From NCBI RefSeq assembly GCF_001598915.1, contig NZ_BDAP01000001.1, positions 310,001 through 374,000 of the forward strand: 64,000 bases of DNA, written 5' to 3'. Below are positions 1 to 8,689 of the stretch, piece after piece. This DNA is from Williamsia muralis NBRC 105860 (GTDB lineage: Bacteria; Actinomycetota; Actinomycetes; Mycobacteriales; Mycobacteriaceae). A program made the position numbers and the translations under genes. Each line of letters starts with the position of its first letter. Position 1 is the stretch's first letter. Under the pieces are notes generated by a model that was given only the letters and a program-made list of their open reading frames with translations, did no database searches and was not told the DNA's origin.

Positions 1-1036
1 CCTCATCGTCGACGACGTGCACGGTCATCCCGTGCTGTGGGCGCCCAACGGTTCGAAACTGTACTTCGGGTGGATCGCTCGGCTCGGTCCCGCAGACCGT
101 CGGCGACTCGGTCATGGCGTAGCGGACGACAAGCGGCACGCCGATCAGTTCGGCGGTGCGCTTGACCAGTTCTGGGGAGGCCGGTGCGGTGGCGACCACT
201 CCGACCCGGAGATCGGGAAACGAACTCCGATCGAGACCGGGTTGTTCGAGCAGCTTTGCCCACTGGGTCGGCACTCCACCGCCGACCGTCACGCTTTCGT
301 CGGTCAGGGTGCGAGCCATCCCGGCCGCCGTCCACGGTGCCGGCGGGATGACGAGGGCGGTGCCCCAAAGCAATTGGTCCCACAGCTTCGACATGTAGCC
401 GGCGTGGGAGAACGGTGTCGACGTCATCCGGCGGTCATACGGCGCACTCATGATCCCGGCGGCCTGAGCGGACGCGGCAAGATTGTCGGCGTCGAACCAG
501 GCGCCCTTGGGCAGGCCGGTGGTCCCGCTGGTGAAGATGATGGCCACCGGATCGTCGCGGCCGATATCGACGGCCGGTAGATCGCCTTCCTTGTCGAAAT
601 ACCACGTTCGGAGTTCGTCGAGGCTCACGCTGGCTCTGATCGATTCCGATTCCGGCGGCTGCGATCCGTACACCACGAGCGCCGGTGTGGACACCTCCAG
701 AATGGAACTGGTTTCCGTCGGGCCGAGCCGTCCGTTGACACCCGTGGTGATGGCGCCGAGCATCGCGGCGGCGGCGTAACAGGTGGCGTAGTCGATTCCG
801 GAGGGCAGGAGCAGGGTGACGACGTCACCCTTTCCGACTCCCGTTGCGGCGAAGTGGCTCGCCACCGCTCGGGCACGGGACACCCACTGCACGAACGAAA
901 CCCGCGACCCGGGCTCGACGTACGCGTCCCGGTCGCCGTGCACCTTCGCGGCAGCCTCCAGGAGTTCCTTGGTGTTCGCGAAGGTGTCCGGCAGCGGCGG
1001 CGTGCTTCCGGTTGTGGCGGCAGCCGGAGCGCTCAC
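1..1036 (-). CDS. Acyl-CoA synthetase (AMP-forming), C-terminus cut by window edge
   Basis: Adenylate-forming ligase that would activate a carboxylic acid to its CoA thioester. About 345 codons are visible; the rest lies before base 1. The AMP-binding P-loop reads IIFTSGTTGLPKGAWF near residue 180, and a YAMTES motif matches the family's YGxTE adenylate-binding signature. The GTG start at 1036 overlaps the stop of the upstream thiolase-like gene by GTGA, so the two are probably translationally coupled. It is the most distal visible member of the minus-strand unit starting at 4398 with two acyl-CoA dehydrogenases, which suggests that the unit activates and beta-oxidises a side chain. Substrate cannot be read from sequence. 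Confidence 0.9.
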   Translation of the reverse strand, partial: MSAPAAATTGSTPPLPDTFANTKELLEAAAKVHGDRDAYVEPGSRVSFVQWVSRARAVASHFAATGVGKGDVVTLLLPSGIDYATCYAAAAMLGAITTGVNGRLGPTETSSILEVSTPALVVYGSQPPESESIRASVSLDELRTWYFDKEGDLPAVDIGRDDPVAIIFTSGTTGLPKGAWFDADNLAASAQAAGIMSAPYDRRMTSTPFSHAGYMSKLWDQLLWGTALVIPPAPWTAAGMARTLTDESVTVGGGVPTQWAKLLEQPGLDRSSFPDLRVGVVATAPASPELVKRTAELIGVPLVVRYAMTESPTVCGTEPSDPPEVQFRTVGRPQHGMTVHVVDDE

Positions 1037-2184
1037 GGTTTCTCCGAGCCGAGCAATACCGTCCCGCTCGAGCAGAACCAGCCCCCGGTTCCGCTGACAC
1101 AGGCGATCTTTGCGTCCGGGACCTGGCGAGCACCGCTTTCGCCCCGCAGTTGCCGGGCCGCCTCGACGAGGAGGAAGAGCCCACGCTGTCCGGGATGGCA
1201 GGCCGACAGACCGCCGCCGTCGGTGTTGGTCGGTAACTCGCCCCCGAGGCGCAGGCTCTGTTTGGCCGCAAAGGCCCCACCTTCGCCCTTTTCGCAGAAG
1301 CCGAGGTCTTCGATGGTCAGCAGGAGCATGTAGGTGAACGCGTCGTAGATCTCGGCGACATCGACGTCGGACGGCTTGAGACCGGCGCGTTCGAACGCGA
1401 GGGGACCGGTAACGGCGGCGGGACCGACGGTCATGTCGTCCCACTGGCTGGTCAGCATGTGCGAGGTGGCGTCTGCCGATCCCAGGACCCAGACCGGTGG
1501 CGACTTGAGGTCAGGCACTCGGTCTTCGGCGACCAGGATGACCGCGGCCCCACCGTCGGAGCGAATGCAGCAATGCAGTTTCGTGAACGGATCGGCGATC
1601 ATCGGTCCGGACAGCACGTCGTCGATGGTGATCGGGTCCCGGTACATCGCTTCGGGGTTCTCGGCGGCATTGAATCGCGCCGATACCGCGACCTCGGCGA
1701 GTTGCTCGATCGTTGTTCCGTACTGGTGCATATGCCGCCGGGCGGCCATGGCGTACTTGGAGATCAGGGTGTGCCCGTAGGGTGCATCCCACTGCAAGGG
1801 GCCGCGGGCGCCCCAGTTGATGTTCGCGCCTCGCAGTCCTTTCCTGATGTCGGCACGTGCGGTGGATCCGTAGGTCAGCAGGACGACGTCGGCGTGGCCG
1901 GCGGCGATCGCGTCGGTGGCGTGGGAGACCATGACCTCCCATGACGCCCCACCAACTGAGGTCGAGTCGATCCACCTCGGCTTGATGCCGAGGTATTCGC
2001 CGACATCGGTAGGGGGCAGCGTGCCCTGACTGGTCGATGCCAGCCCGTCGATGGCGGCGGGAGTCAGGCCGGTATCCGCGAGAGCTCGCCGACTGGCCTG
2101 GGCCATGAGTTCGTAAGCATTCTTGTTGTCTACCTTGCCCACATCGGACAGGGCGACACCGGCGATGGCAACTTTGCGATTCAC
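1033..2184 (-). CDS. SCP-x/Ltp-like thiolase-fold protein without catalytic cysteine
   Basis: 383-residue thiolase-superfamily protein of the lipid-transfer-protein (Ltp) branch. The segment where true SCP-x thiolases carry a CATG cysteine motif reads SVGGASWEVM, so the acyl-accepting cysteine is absent. Late motifs EIYDAFTY and ENLGF-type segments (here IEDLGFCEKG) and GGGLSACHPG are typical of the family. Relatives without the cysteine can act as retro-aldolases on beta-hydroxyacyl-CoA together with a DUF35 protein, but no DUF35 gene is adjacent here. The start is GTG; it overlaps the stop of the upstream acyl-CoA dehydrogenase by GTGA. Function as aldolase rather than thiolase is inference. 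Confidence 0.85.
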   Translation of the reverse strand: MNRKVAIAGVALSDVGKVDNKNAYELMAQASRRALADTGLTPAAIDGLASTSQGTLPPTDVGEYLGIKPRWIDSTSVGGASWEVMVSHATDAIAAGHADVVLLTYGSTARADIRKGLRGANINWGARGPLQWDAPYGHTLISKYAMAARRHMHQYGTTIEQLAEVAVSARFNAAENPEAMYRDPITIDDVLSGPMIADPFTKLHCCIRSDGGAAVILVAEDRVPDLKSPPVWVLGSADATSHMLTSQWDDMTVGPAAVTGPLAFERAGLKPSDVDVAEIYDAFTYMLLLTIEDLGFCEKGEGGAFAAKQSLRLGGELPTNTDGGGLSACHPGQRGLFLLVEAARQLRGESGARQVPDAKIACVSGTGGWFCSSGTVLLGSEKP

Positions 2185-3209
2185 TGTGCGGCCTCCAGAT
2201 CGAGCAGATCGGCGAGTACTTCGGATGCGCCGGCGAACAGCTGTTTGTAGACGATGGCCCGCTTCAGGTAGAGGTGGGCGTTGTGCTCGTAGGTGTAACC
2301 CATGCCACCGTGTACCTGAATGCTGCCGCTGCCGTTGCTGATCGCCGCCTGACCTGCGACCGTCTTGGCCGCCAGGATCTGGAACTCGGTGTCGGGGCGA
2401 CCTGCCTTGAGAGCGGCGGCCGCGAACAATGTTTGTGCCGAAGCAGATTCGGCACGAACAGCCATGTCCACGACGGCATGTTTGATGGCCTGGTGGACCC
2501 CGATCGGACGCCCGAACTGTTCGCGAGTTTTAGCGTGCTCGGTGCAGATCTCGGTGATCGCTTCGGCCAGACCGGCGAGATACGCCGAGGCGAGGATCTG
2601 ACCCCGGCCCCAGATCCACTCGGTCTCCGCCGGAAGCCAGGCCGTGACACGGCCCGAGGTGACCGTGGCCCCGGCCAATCGCGTTCCCGGATCCACCGAT
2701 TCGGCTGCGGTGATTTCTCCGAACTCGGTGAGCTCGATGAGTGCGGCGCCGTCGCGGGACACGAGCAGTGCGTGGCTGCATCCTGCACAGTCCAGGAGGT
2801 CGAACGACCCCTTGAACCCGTCGGCCCCGATCTCACCGTCACCGCGCAGTTCGGCAAGTCCGATCATCGCGTTTCCGCCGCCGATCTGGCGGACGAGTTC
2901 GTCCTCTCCGGTGGCGGCCGCAACCCGGGCGCCCAGCGTGGAAGCCAGGTACGGGCCGACCGCAAGGTGTTTGGCCAACTCCATGAACAGCATGACTTCG
3001 TCATCGATGGACTGGCCGGAACCGCCGAACTCCTCACCGAGACCAAGGGTGAGCAGACCCAGTTCCGCGCCTTCACGCCACACGCCGGGGTCGACCAGCG
3101 TCGGATCGTCGCGGTGTCTGCGGATCTCGTCGATGGGAGGCCGAGAACTGATGAAATCTCCAGCGGCGGCGACCAACTCGAGTTGGTCGTCCGATGGGAG
3201 CAGATTCAT
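2181..3209 (-). CDS. Acyl-CoA dehydrogenase, small/second subunit type
   Basis: 342-residue FAD-dependent acyl-CoA dehydrogenase. The ATG at 3209 is preferred to upstream in-frame starts because a GGAAAGAAG ribosome site lies just before it and the family N-terminus (MNLLPSDDQLELVAAAGDF) begins there. The C-terminal QVHGGMGYTYEHNAHLYLKR-type segment is characteristic of the subunit class found in heteromeric dehydrogenases of sterol side-chain catabolism. It lies 16 bases after another dehydrogenase (3226-4398), so the two probably form an alpha2beta2-type enzyme; that is inferred from order and from the divergent C-termini. Middle of the protein is short and poorly conserved compared with classic homotetrameric enzymes. 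Confidence 0.9.
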   Translation of the reverse strand: MNLLPSDDQLELVAAAGDFISSRPPIDEIRRHRDDPTLVDPGVWREGAELGLLTLGLGEEFGGSGQSIDDEVMLFMELAKHLAVGPYLASTLGARVAAATGEDELVRQIGGGNAMIGLAELRGDGEIGADGFKGSFDLLDCAGCSHALLVSRDGAALIELTEFGEITAAESVDPGTRLAGATVTSGRVTAWLPAETEWIWGRGQILASAYLAGLAEAITEICTEHAKTREQFGRPIGVHQAIKHAVVDMAVRAESASAQTLFAAAALKAGRPDTEFQILAAKTVAGQAAISNGSGSIQVHGGMGYTYEHNAHLYLKRAIVYKQLFAGASEVLADLLDLEAAQ

Positions 3210-3225
3210 GGTGTGCTTCTTTCCT

Positions 3226-4398
3226 TCAGCGCGGGAGTCCGAGGACCCGGTCGCCGACGATGTTTCGCTGGATCTCGGAGGTCCCGCCGCCGATGGACTG
3301 GGAGAACGCATAAAGGTAGTTGCCCACCCAGCCGTTCTTGTCCCAACGGGAGGTGCTGCGCAGGGCGTCCGTGCCGATGATGTCCATCGCCAGTTCGGCC
3401 ACTTGTTTGGCCAAGTCGGCGTAGAACAGTTTGAGCATCGACCCCTTGGGGCCCGGAGTGTCCGTCTGCATGCTTCGGCAGATGCCGACGTAGGTCATGG
3501 CCCGCAGCGATGTCACCGCTGCCCGGGCTCGCGCCAGACGCCGGGCGATCTCGTCGTCGGCGATCGCGGGACGGCGGCCGTCCGGTCCGACGTGGTCGCG
3601 GGAGAACTCGATGAGGTCCTCGACGACCTTGGCGAGACGGACCTGGTTGGCCGTGAATGCGGTGCCACGCTCGAACGAGAGCGTCGACATCGCAACACTC
3701 CAGCCGTCATTGATCTCGCCCACGATGTTGGACAACGGGATCCGAACGTTGTCGTAGAACACCTCGCAGAACTCGGCGCCGCCCTCGATGGTCTCGATCG
3801 GACGGATCTCGATGCCGGGCGTTGCCATGTCACAGATGATCCAGGTGATGCCCTGGTGTTTGGATCCGGTGTTGTCGGTGCGTACCAGCAGCTCCTGGTA
3901 ATCGGCGATCGTCGCGAAGCTGGTCCAGATCTTCTGGCCGTTGACCACGAGATGATCGCCGTCGATGACGGCCTTGGCGCGTAGTGAGGCGAGGTCGGAA
4001 CCGGCTTCGGGCTCCGAGAAACCCTGGCACCAGATCACCTCTCCACGCAGGATCTTTCGGAGGTGGAAGTCCTTCATGGCTTCGTCGGCCCTGGTGATCA
4101 GGGTGGGGCCGGCGTGCGAGAGTCCGACGAAGTTGGCGTCGATTCCTGGAAATCCCTGCGCCGCATACTCTTCGTACCAGATGAGCTGCTGCAGCAAGGT
4201 CAGGCCGCCGCCACCGTATTCCTTCGGCCAGGCAATGCCCGCCCAGCCACCGTTCCATTGGGTGCGCTGCCACGCGGTGTCGTACTCACGAATACCGTCG
4301 GCCTCGCGGGGGCGGGGCTCGGTGGGTTTGTTCTCCCGGAGCCACGTGCGCACCTCATCCCGGAACTCCAACTGTTCGGTGCTGAAGTCCAAATCCAT
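3226..4398 (-). CDS. Acyl-CoA dehydrogenase, large/first subunit type
   Basis: 390-residue acyl-CoA dehydrogenase with full-length N-terminal, middle and C-terminal domains. The FAD/substrate segment WCQGFSEPEAGSDLASLR lies near residues 125-142 and the C-terminal SIGGGTSEIQRNIVGDRVLG matches the nucleotide-binding GGTxEIxR signature. It leads a minus-strand unit that continues with a second dehydrogenase, an Ltp-like protein and a CoA ligase. Likely partner of the 2181-3209 product in a heteromeric enzyme that introduces an alpha,beta double bond into a bulky acyl-CoA. A palindrome-rich promoter region lies directly upstream (4440-4457). Confidence 0.92.
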   Translation of the reverse strand: MDLDFSTEQLEFRDEVRTWLRENKPTEPRPREADGIREYDTAWQRTQWNGGWAGIAWPKEYGGGGLTLLQQLIWYEEYAAQGFPGIDANFVGLSHAGPTLITRADEAMKDFHLRKILRGEVIWCQGFSEPEAGSDLASLRAKAVIDGDHLVVNGQKIWTSFATIADYQELLVRTDNTGSKHQGITWIICDMATPGIEIRPIETIEGGAEFCEVFYDNVRIPLSNIVGEINDGWSVAMSTLSFERGTAFTANQVRLAKVVEDLIEFSRDHVGPDGRRPAIADDEIARRLARARAAVTSLRAMTYVGICRSMQTDTPGPKGSMLKLFYADLAKQVAELAMDIIGTDALRSTSRWDKNGWVGNYLYAFSQSIGGGTSEIQRNIVGDRVLGLPR

Positions 4399-4439
4399 GT
4401 GGGGGCCTTCCGTCCTCGTGCGTCACCATCTTCGCTACT

Positions 4440-4457
4440 ATAGTGACACTATTGTCA
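4440..4457. promoter_or_regulatory. Two overlapping inverted repeats upstream of the dehydrogenase unit
   Basis: The 84-base gap between the aldolase (stop at 4483) and the dehydrogenase start (4398) holds ATAGTGACACTAT (4440-4452), a perfect 6-1-6 palindrome, interleaved with TGACACTATTGTCA (4444-4457), arms TGACA/TGTCA. This is a good operator candidate for a dimeric repressor controlling the 4398 unit and separates it from the hydrolase/hydratase/aldolase unit. The cognate regulator is not identifiable from sequence. Confidence 0.5.
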
Positions 4458-4482
4458 GATTTAAATCACTCGGAGTCAAGTG

Positions 4483-5271
4483 TCAGGTTTTGTCCGGTTG
4501 CGAGATGAAGCGTGCGGCCAGTGCCTCGCTTCCGCGGGCCAGCACCGTGACGTCGGCGCCGACCAAGACGAATGAGGCACCCGCAGCCATGTATCGCTGC
4601 GCGAGATCCGGGTTGAACGCATTGACGCCTGCCGCTTTGCCGGTGGCCTTGATCTGCGACAATGCCTTCTCGATCAGGGCCACCATCTCGGGATGTTCGG
4701 GCTTGCCCAGGTATCCCAACGACGCTGCCAGATCGGCCGGACCGATGAAGACGGCGTCGACGCCATCGACTGCGGCGATCTCTTCGAGGTGCTCGAGTGC
4801 GGCCGCGGATTCGACCTGGACGGTGAGTGACACGGAGGCATCAGCCGTAGCCAGATAGTCAGAAGTGCGGTTCCAGCGAGAGGCTCGGGCAAGGGCGCTA
4901 CCGACGCCCCGGATGCCCTCTGGTGGGTAGCGCGTGGCCGCCACCAGCGCTCGGGCCTCGTCGGCGGATTCGACCATCGGGATGATCAGATTCGTCGCAC
5001 CGATGTCGAGGAGCTGTTTGATCGCGATCGGGTCCCCGGACGCCGGCCGTACCAGCACCTGCACCGGGTAGGCCGCGAGGGCCTGGAGCTGCGACAGAGT
5101 GGACCTGATGTCGTTCGGTACGTGCTCGAGGTCGAGCATCAGCCAGTCGAGCCCGGCCCCGGCGCAGATCTCGGCGCTGTAGGCGTTGCCCGACGCGATC
5201 CACATCCCGATCTGGGCGCGGTCGCCGTGGATCTGCCGATTCCACGTGTTCGATTGCGCGGCGCTGCTCAT
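4483..5271 (-). CDS. HpcH/HpaI-family aldolase
   Basis: 262-residue class II (metal-dependent) pyruvate aldolase of the HpcH/HpaI family, which cleaves 4-hydroxy-2-oxo acids to pyruvate plus an aldehyde. Seen: [13 protein letters not shown] near residues 40-55, [14 protein letters not shown] near 150 and [13 protein letters not shown] near 172, all family signatures including the metal-binding acidic residues. Start codon overlaps the end of the hydratase gene by ATGA. With the upstream hydratase and hydrolase it forms the standard lower meta-cleavage sequence; use of this aldolase type instead of the usual DmpG/BphI-type aldolase resembles the homoprotocatechuate and p-cumate routes. The aldehyde released depends on the ring substituent and is unknown. 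Confidence 0.92.
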   Translation of the reverse strand: MSSAAQSNTWNRQIHGDRAQIGMWIASGNAYSAEICAGAGLDWLMLDLEHVPNDIRSTLSQLQALAAYPVQVLVRPASGDPIAIKQLLDIGATNLIIPMVESADEARALVAATRYPPEGIRGVGSALARASRWNRTSDYLATADASVSLTVQVESAAALEHLEEIAAVDGVDAVFIGPADLAASLGYLGKPEHPEMVALIEKALSQIKATGKAAGVNAFNPDLAQRYMAAGASFVLVGADVTVLARGSEALAARFISQPDKT

Positions 5272-6098
5272 GAGGAACTCTCCTTGGCAAAATGGATCGA
5301 CACGGTCCCCATCGGTCCGTAGTCGGCGACGAGGGTGTCACCGGGCTCGGCAAAGACCGGCGCGGTGAAGGACCCGGCCAGGATCACCTCACCCGCATTC
5401 AACGAAACGCCATGGGGAGCAAGACGATTTGCGAGCCAGGCCACGCCGTTGGCCGGGTGGCCCAGCACCGACGCCGCGACGCCGGAATCCTCGATCGAGC
5501 CGTTCTTGAGCAGCAGGGCGGCAACCCACCGTAGGTCCACGTCCATCGGTTTCATCACGCGCCCTCCGAGGACGATGCCGGCGTCGGCTGCGTTGTCGCT
5601 GATGGTGTCGACGATGGTGCGGAGGTGTCCGGTCTCCGGGTCGGCCATCTGCACGCGCGCGTCGAGAATCTCGAGTGCCGGCGTCACGTACTCTGCTGCC
5701 CGCAGCACGTCGTACAGCGTGACACCGGGTCCGGACAGCGACTCGCCGAGGATGAACGCGAGTTCGACCTCGATGCGCGGCCGGATGAAGCGGTTGGCCG
5801 GCACGACTGCGCCGTCGTCGAAGAACATGTCGTCGAGTAACGCGCCATAATCGGGTTCGGTGATGGAGACCGCACGTTGCATGACCTTGGACGTGAGGCC
5901 GATCTTGCGACCCCGCACGACCGCGCCACCTTCGACCTTGAGACGAATGAGTTCCCGCTGCACCGCATACGAGTCCTCGATGGTCATCTCCGGATACTGC
6001 AGGGAGATCTGCCGGATCGGGACCCGGGTCTGTTCGGCCTCATGCAAGCGGCGCGCCAGCTCGGCGACGGCCGTATCGAGCAGGGTTGTGTTCGTCAT
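5268..6098 (-). CDS. 2-keto-4-pentenoate hydratase family protein
   Basis: 276 residues, full length for the MhpD/HpaH/BphH hydratase family, which adds water to 2-hydroxypenta-2,4-dienoates to give 4-hydroxy-2-oxo acids. The metal-binding stretch [11 protein letters not shown] lies near residue 105, and [13 protein letters not shown] near residue 62 is typical. It overlaps the hydrolase stop at 6095-6098 and the aldolase start at 5268-5271, each by 4 bases, so the three genes are co-translated in pathway order. It may accept either unsubstituted or dicarboxylic dienoates; sequence alone does not decide. Confidence 0.92.
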   Translation of the reverse strand: MTNTTLLDTAVAELARRLHEAEQTRVPIRQISLQYPEMTIEDSYAVQRELIRLKVEGGAVVRGRKIGLTSKVMQRAVSITEPDYGALLDDMFFDDGAVVPANRFIRPRIEVELAFILGESLSGPGVTLYDVLRAAEYVTPALEILDARVQMADPETGHLRTIVDTISDNAADAGIVLGGRVMKPMDVDLRWVAALLLKNGSIEDSGVAASVLGHPANGVAWLANRLAPHGVSLNAGEVILAGSFTAPVFAEPGDTLVADYGPMGTVSIHFAKESSS

Positions 6099-6991
6099 CG
6101 CCGCAAGAACTCCAGCGCCGCCGGATTGAAGGCAGCGGGATCCTCGAAGTGCGGCCAGTGCCGGACCGCGGCCATCTCGAACACCTCGGCGTTCGGGATC
6201 AGGCCGGCGACGATGTGCGCGGTGCTCTGATACTCACCGTCGTCCTTGCCCGATGCCACCACCATGGTCGGGGCGGCGATGGTCGCCCACTTCTCCTCGG
6301 GGATGAGGTTGCGATCACGGGCTTCGGCCTCCTGCAGGATCAGCAGGTGGTCGATCGTGGTGCGGGTGTCGTCGCGGCGGTAGATCGCCTGCCGGAGTGC
6401 GATGAGGTCGGGCAGCCGGTTCGATTCGTCCGCGATCAGGTGTGCGAAAACCTTGTGGAGGGACTCCCAGCTGGGGTTGTTGACCGCTTCGGTGCGCTCG
6501 GCGCGGATCCGGGCCATGTTCGACGCGGTGGCGATCAGGCCGGCGGGCGACATCAAGATCACCTTGTCGACCCGTTCCGGATGCTCCACCGCGATGGCAG
6601 CCGACACCCAGGCGCCTAGTGACATGCCGATGAAGTGCGCTTTCTCCATTCCGAAGTGCTCCATCACGCCCAGGATCTGTTTGACGTAGACCGCGATCTC
6701 GTAGTCGTAGTCGGGCTTGTCGGAGAAGCCGTTGCCGACCATGTCGATCGCGACGCAGTGGAAGTCCTCCGAGAGTGGTCCGAGGTTCGGTGCGAACGTC
6801 TCCCAGTGGCCGCCGGTGCCGTGCAGCAGGATGGCGTGCGGTTTGTCCGGGGATCCCGCCTCGACAAACCTGGTTCGCACTCCGCCGATGTCTGCGAAGC
6901 CCTGTCGGAACTCCAGTTCTCGCAGATGGCTCCAGATGCTGCGGTACTCGTCAGTGTCGGCCGCGGGGGCGGAAATCGCTGTCTCAGTCAT
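6095..6991 (-). CDS. Alpha/beta hydrolase, meta-cleavage-product (C-C) hydrolase type
   Basis: 298-residue alpha/beta hydrolase. Oxyanion segment LLHGTGGHWETFAPN near residue 55, nucleophile elbow FIGMSLGAWV near residue 123 and the C-terminal VRHWPHFEDPAAFN holding the catalytic histidine match MhpC/BphD/HsaD-type enzymes that split 2-hydroxy-6-oxo-dienoates into a hydroxypentadienoate plus a carboxylic acid. It is the first gene of a minus-strand unit followed by the hydratase and aldolase that would process its product. It is transcribed divergently from the dioxygenase cassette starting at 7239, sharing the region 6992-7238. No extradiol dioxygenase that would make its substrate is in the window. 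Confidence 0.88.
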   Translation of the reverse strand: MTETAISAPAADTDEYRSIWSHLRELEFRQGFADIGGVRTRFVEAGSPDKPHAILLHGTGGHWETFAPNLGPLSEDFHCVAIDMVGNGFSDKPDYDYEIAVYVKQILGVMEHFGMEKAHFIGMSLGAWVSAAIAVEHPERVDKVILMSPAGLIATASNMARIRAERTEAVNNPSWESLHKVFAHLIADESNRLPDLIALRQAIYRRDDTRTTIDHLLILQEAEARDRNLIPEEKWATIAAPTMVVASGKDDGEYQSTAHIVAGLIPNAEVFEMAAVRHWPHFEDPAAFNPAALEFLRR

Positions 6992-7238
6992 GGTCGGGGC
7001 CTCCGTTGTAGTACGTAATTTTCCACTGTGTGCACTTTCAGTCTTAGCACTTTCAGTGCCTTGAGCTGGGTAGGTATCAAATTCTGGGTCCCCAATTCTG
7101 CGAATCGAGGGATTGTTTCTGACACCCGTATACGATATGACTATGAGGCGGGATCACCGCAAGAGCAAGTGGCTTCCGACGAGTTGTTTCAACTTTTCGA
7201 GAAATCACCAGAGCAAGGTTGGGCGAGACGGGTCGTCG
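6992..7238. promoter_or_regulatory. Divergent promoter region with direct repeats
   Basis: 247 bases between two divergent units. An 11-base direct repeat GCACTTTCAGT occurs at 7032-7042 and 7047-7057 (15-base period), and the 8-base palindrome CGTATACG lies at 7127-7134 next to an AT-richer stretch that could hold a -10 element for the plus-strand operon. The arrangement fits a shared control region for the dioxygenase cassette and the hydrolase/hydratase/aldolase unit; no regulator gene is adjacent. Confidence 0.5.
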
Positions 7239-7544
7239 ATGACTATGACCAGACACGAACATGAAGATGCCGACGCCGATGCGCGCCGCGTGCGCCGCCG
7301 GGAGCTCGCATCTCTGATCAACGAGTTCGCGGCGGTACGCGTGTCGCTGGATTCGACCGGCAACGGGGACAGGCTGCTCGTCGAGGACCTCGAGAGTGAC
7401 GACTACATCTTCCTGTCACCACTCGAACTCGTCAGCCTGTGCCTGGCCACGCCCGACGACCGCGAGGACTGGCTGCGCGTCGGCAATTACCGCGACGAGC
7501 GCCGCGACCGCTCGTTGGGGCCCCTGCGGGGGAGATCATCGTGA
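7239..7544 (+). CDS. Small conserved-looking hypothetical protein
   Basis: 101 residues, charged and without predicted membrane segments: begins MTMTRHEHEDADADARR, then a more hydrophobic part with LLVEDLESDDYIFLSPLELV and a Trp-containing end. ATG at 7239 is taken as start, with ATG at 7245 as alternative; an in-frame upstream ATG at 7113 would place the start inside the promoter region. The stop overlaps the GTG of the thiolase-like gene by GTGA, so it is probably the first gene of the dioxygenase operon. I do not recognise the family. An accessory or regulatory role in the dioxygenase/side-chain cassette is only suggested by position. Confidence 0.65.
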   Translation: MTMTRHEHEDADADARRVRRRELASLINEFAAVRVSLDSTGNGDRLLVEDLESDDYIFLSPLELVSLCLATPDDREDWLRVGNYRDERRDRSLGPLRGRSS

Positions 7545-8689
7545 GTGCGTCGATCGTGGGCTTGGGGATGACCCCGATGTCCCTCAAGCCGGGGGACAGC
7601 CCGCTCGACCTCGCCTGTCGCGCGAGCCGAGATGCTGTGGCAGACGCCGGGATCGAGCTGTCGGACGTGGACGGACTTCTGGTCGGTTCGTCGCAGGGGA
7701 TCCGGCCGGACCGACTCGGCGTCGGGTTTGCATCGTCCGGCGGCTTCTCTGATCTGCGACTGCTCGAGCACGTGGAGATCAAGGGCGCCACCACGATTGC
7801 GATGATCCAGCGGGCTCAGCATGCGGTCGAGACCGGTGCCGCGCGCGTGGTCATGTGCGTTTTCGCCGACGCCCCCCTTGTCGCTGGAAAGGCCGCCGGC
7901 TCCACGTATGCGCGAAGTGGCGGCCAATCCGGATCACGTGGCCTGGAGCGTGCCAGTGGTGTGCTCGGCTCGGTGCCCACCTACGCCCTCCTCACCCAGC
8001 GGTGGATGCACGTCAGCGACGGTTCCCCCGAGGATCTCTGCGCGGTGGCCACCACGACCCGCGCCTGGGCGCTCGACAATCCCGACGCGGTGATCCGCAC
8101 ACCCCTCGACATCGAGGGCTACTTGGACAGTCCGATGATCTCCGATCCGCTGCGACGGCTCGACTGCGCACGGCCGGTCAACGGTGCCGTAGCCGTCATC
8201 GTCAGTGCCGATCCGGCAGTGGGAAACCCGGTGCGCGTGGACATCCGCGGTACCGGAAGAGACCATCCGGTCCGTCACCGGCGGTCCGGTGCCGAGTCCT
8301 GGTTCGGCGGCGGCAGGCGCTGCGTCGACGACGCGCTGGCCGCCGCCGGAATGACCCGCGACGACCTGGACACCGTTCAGCTGTACGACCCGTTCTCGGT
8401 CGTCACGTTGATCCTGCTCGAAGAATATGGTCTGACCGGGGGAGCGCCGGCCGGAAAGTTTGTGCGCGAAGGCAACACCGCCGCCGGAGGCACACTCCCC
8501 ACCAACACCGGCGGCGGTCAGCTGTCCGGGTTCTACCTGCAAGGCATGACCCCGCTGGCCGAGGCGCTCGTGCAGTTACGCGGCGACGGCGCCGGACGGC
8601 AGGTGTCCGATGCGACGACCGCACTGGTCGGCGGAATCGGTGGTCGGATCGATCACCACGCCGCCCTGATCCTGGAGCGTGCGGCATGA
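7541..8689 (+). CDS. Thiolase-like protein (IpfD/SCP-x type) of dioxygenase cassette
   Basis: 382-residue thiolase-superfamily protein. GTG at 7541 is chosen because it overlaps the previous stop (GTGA) and the family N-terminus starts there (SASIVGLGMTP). The nucleophile position lacks cysteine (EIKGATTIAM), while the C-terminal GGGQLSGFYLQGM segment keeps a tyrosine in the position used by Ltp-type retro-aldolases. It is followed without gap by a DUF35 protein, a two-subunit Rieske dioxygenase and a CoA ligase. In ibuprofen-degrading sphingomonads the equivalent SCP-x-like protein (IpfD) with a DUF35 partner (IpfE) removes the acyl-CoA side chain after ring 1,2-dioxygenation. The same role here is inferred from gene content. 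Confidence 0.87.
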   Translation: MSASIVGLGMTPMSLKPGDSPLDLACRASRDAVADAGIELSDVDGLLVGSSQGIRPDRLGVGFASSGGFSDLRLLEHVEIKGATTIAMIQRAQHAVETGAARVVMCVFADAPLVAGKAAGSTYARSGGQSGSRGLERASGVLGSVPTYALLTQRWMHVSDGSPEDLCAVATTTRAWALDNPDAVIRTPLDIEGYLDSPMISDPLRRLDCARPVNGAVAVIVSADPAVGNPVRVDIRGTGRDHPVRHRRSGAESWFGGGRRCVDDALAAAGMTRDDLDTVQLYDPFSVVTLILLEEYGLTGGAPAGKFVREGNTAAGGTLPTNTGGGQLSGFYLQGMTPLAEALVQLRGDGAGRQVSDATTALVGGIGGRIDHHAALILERAA

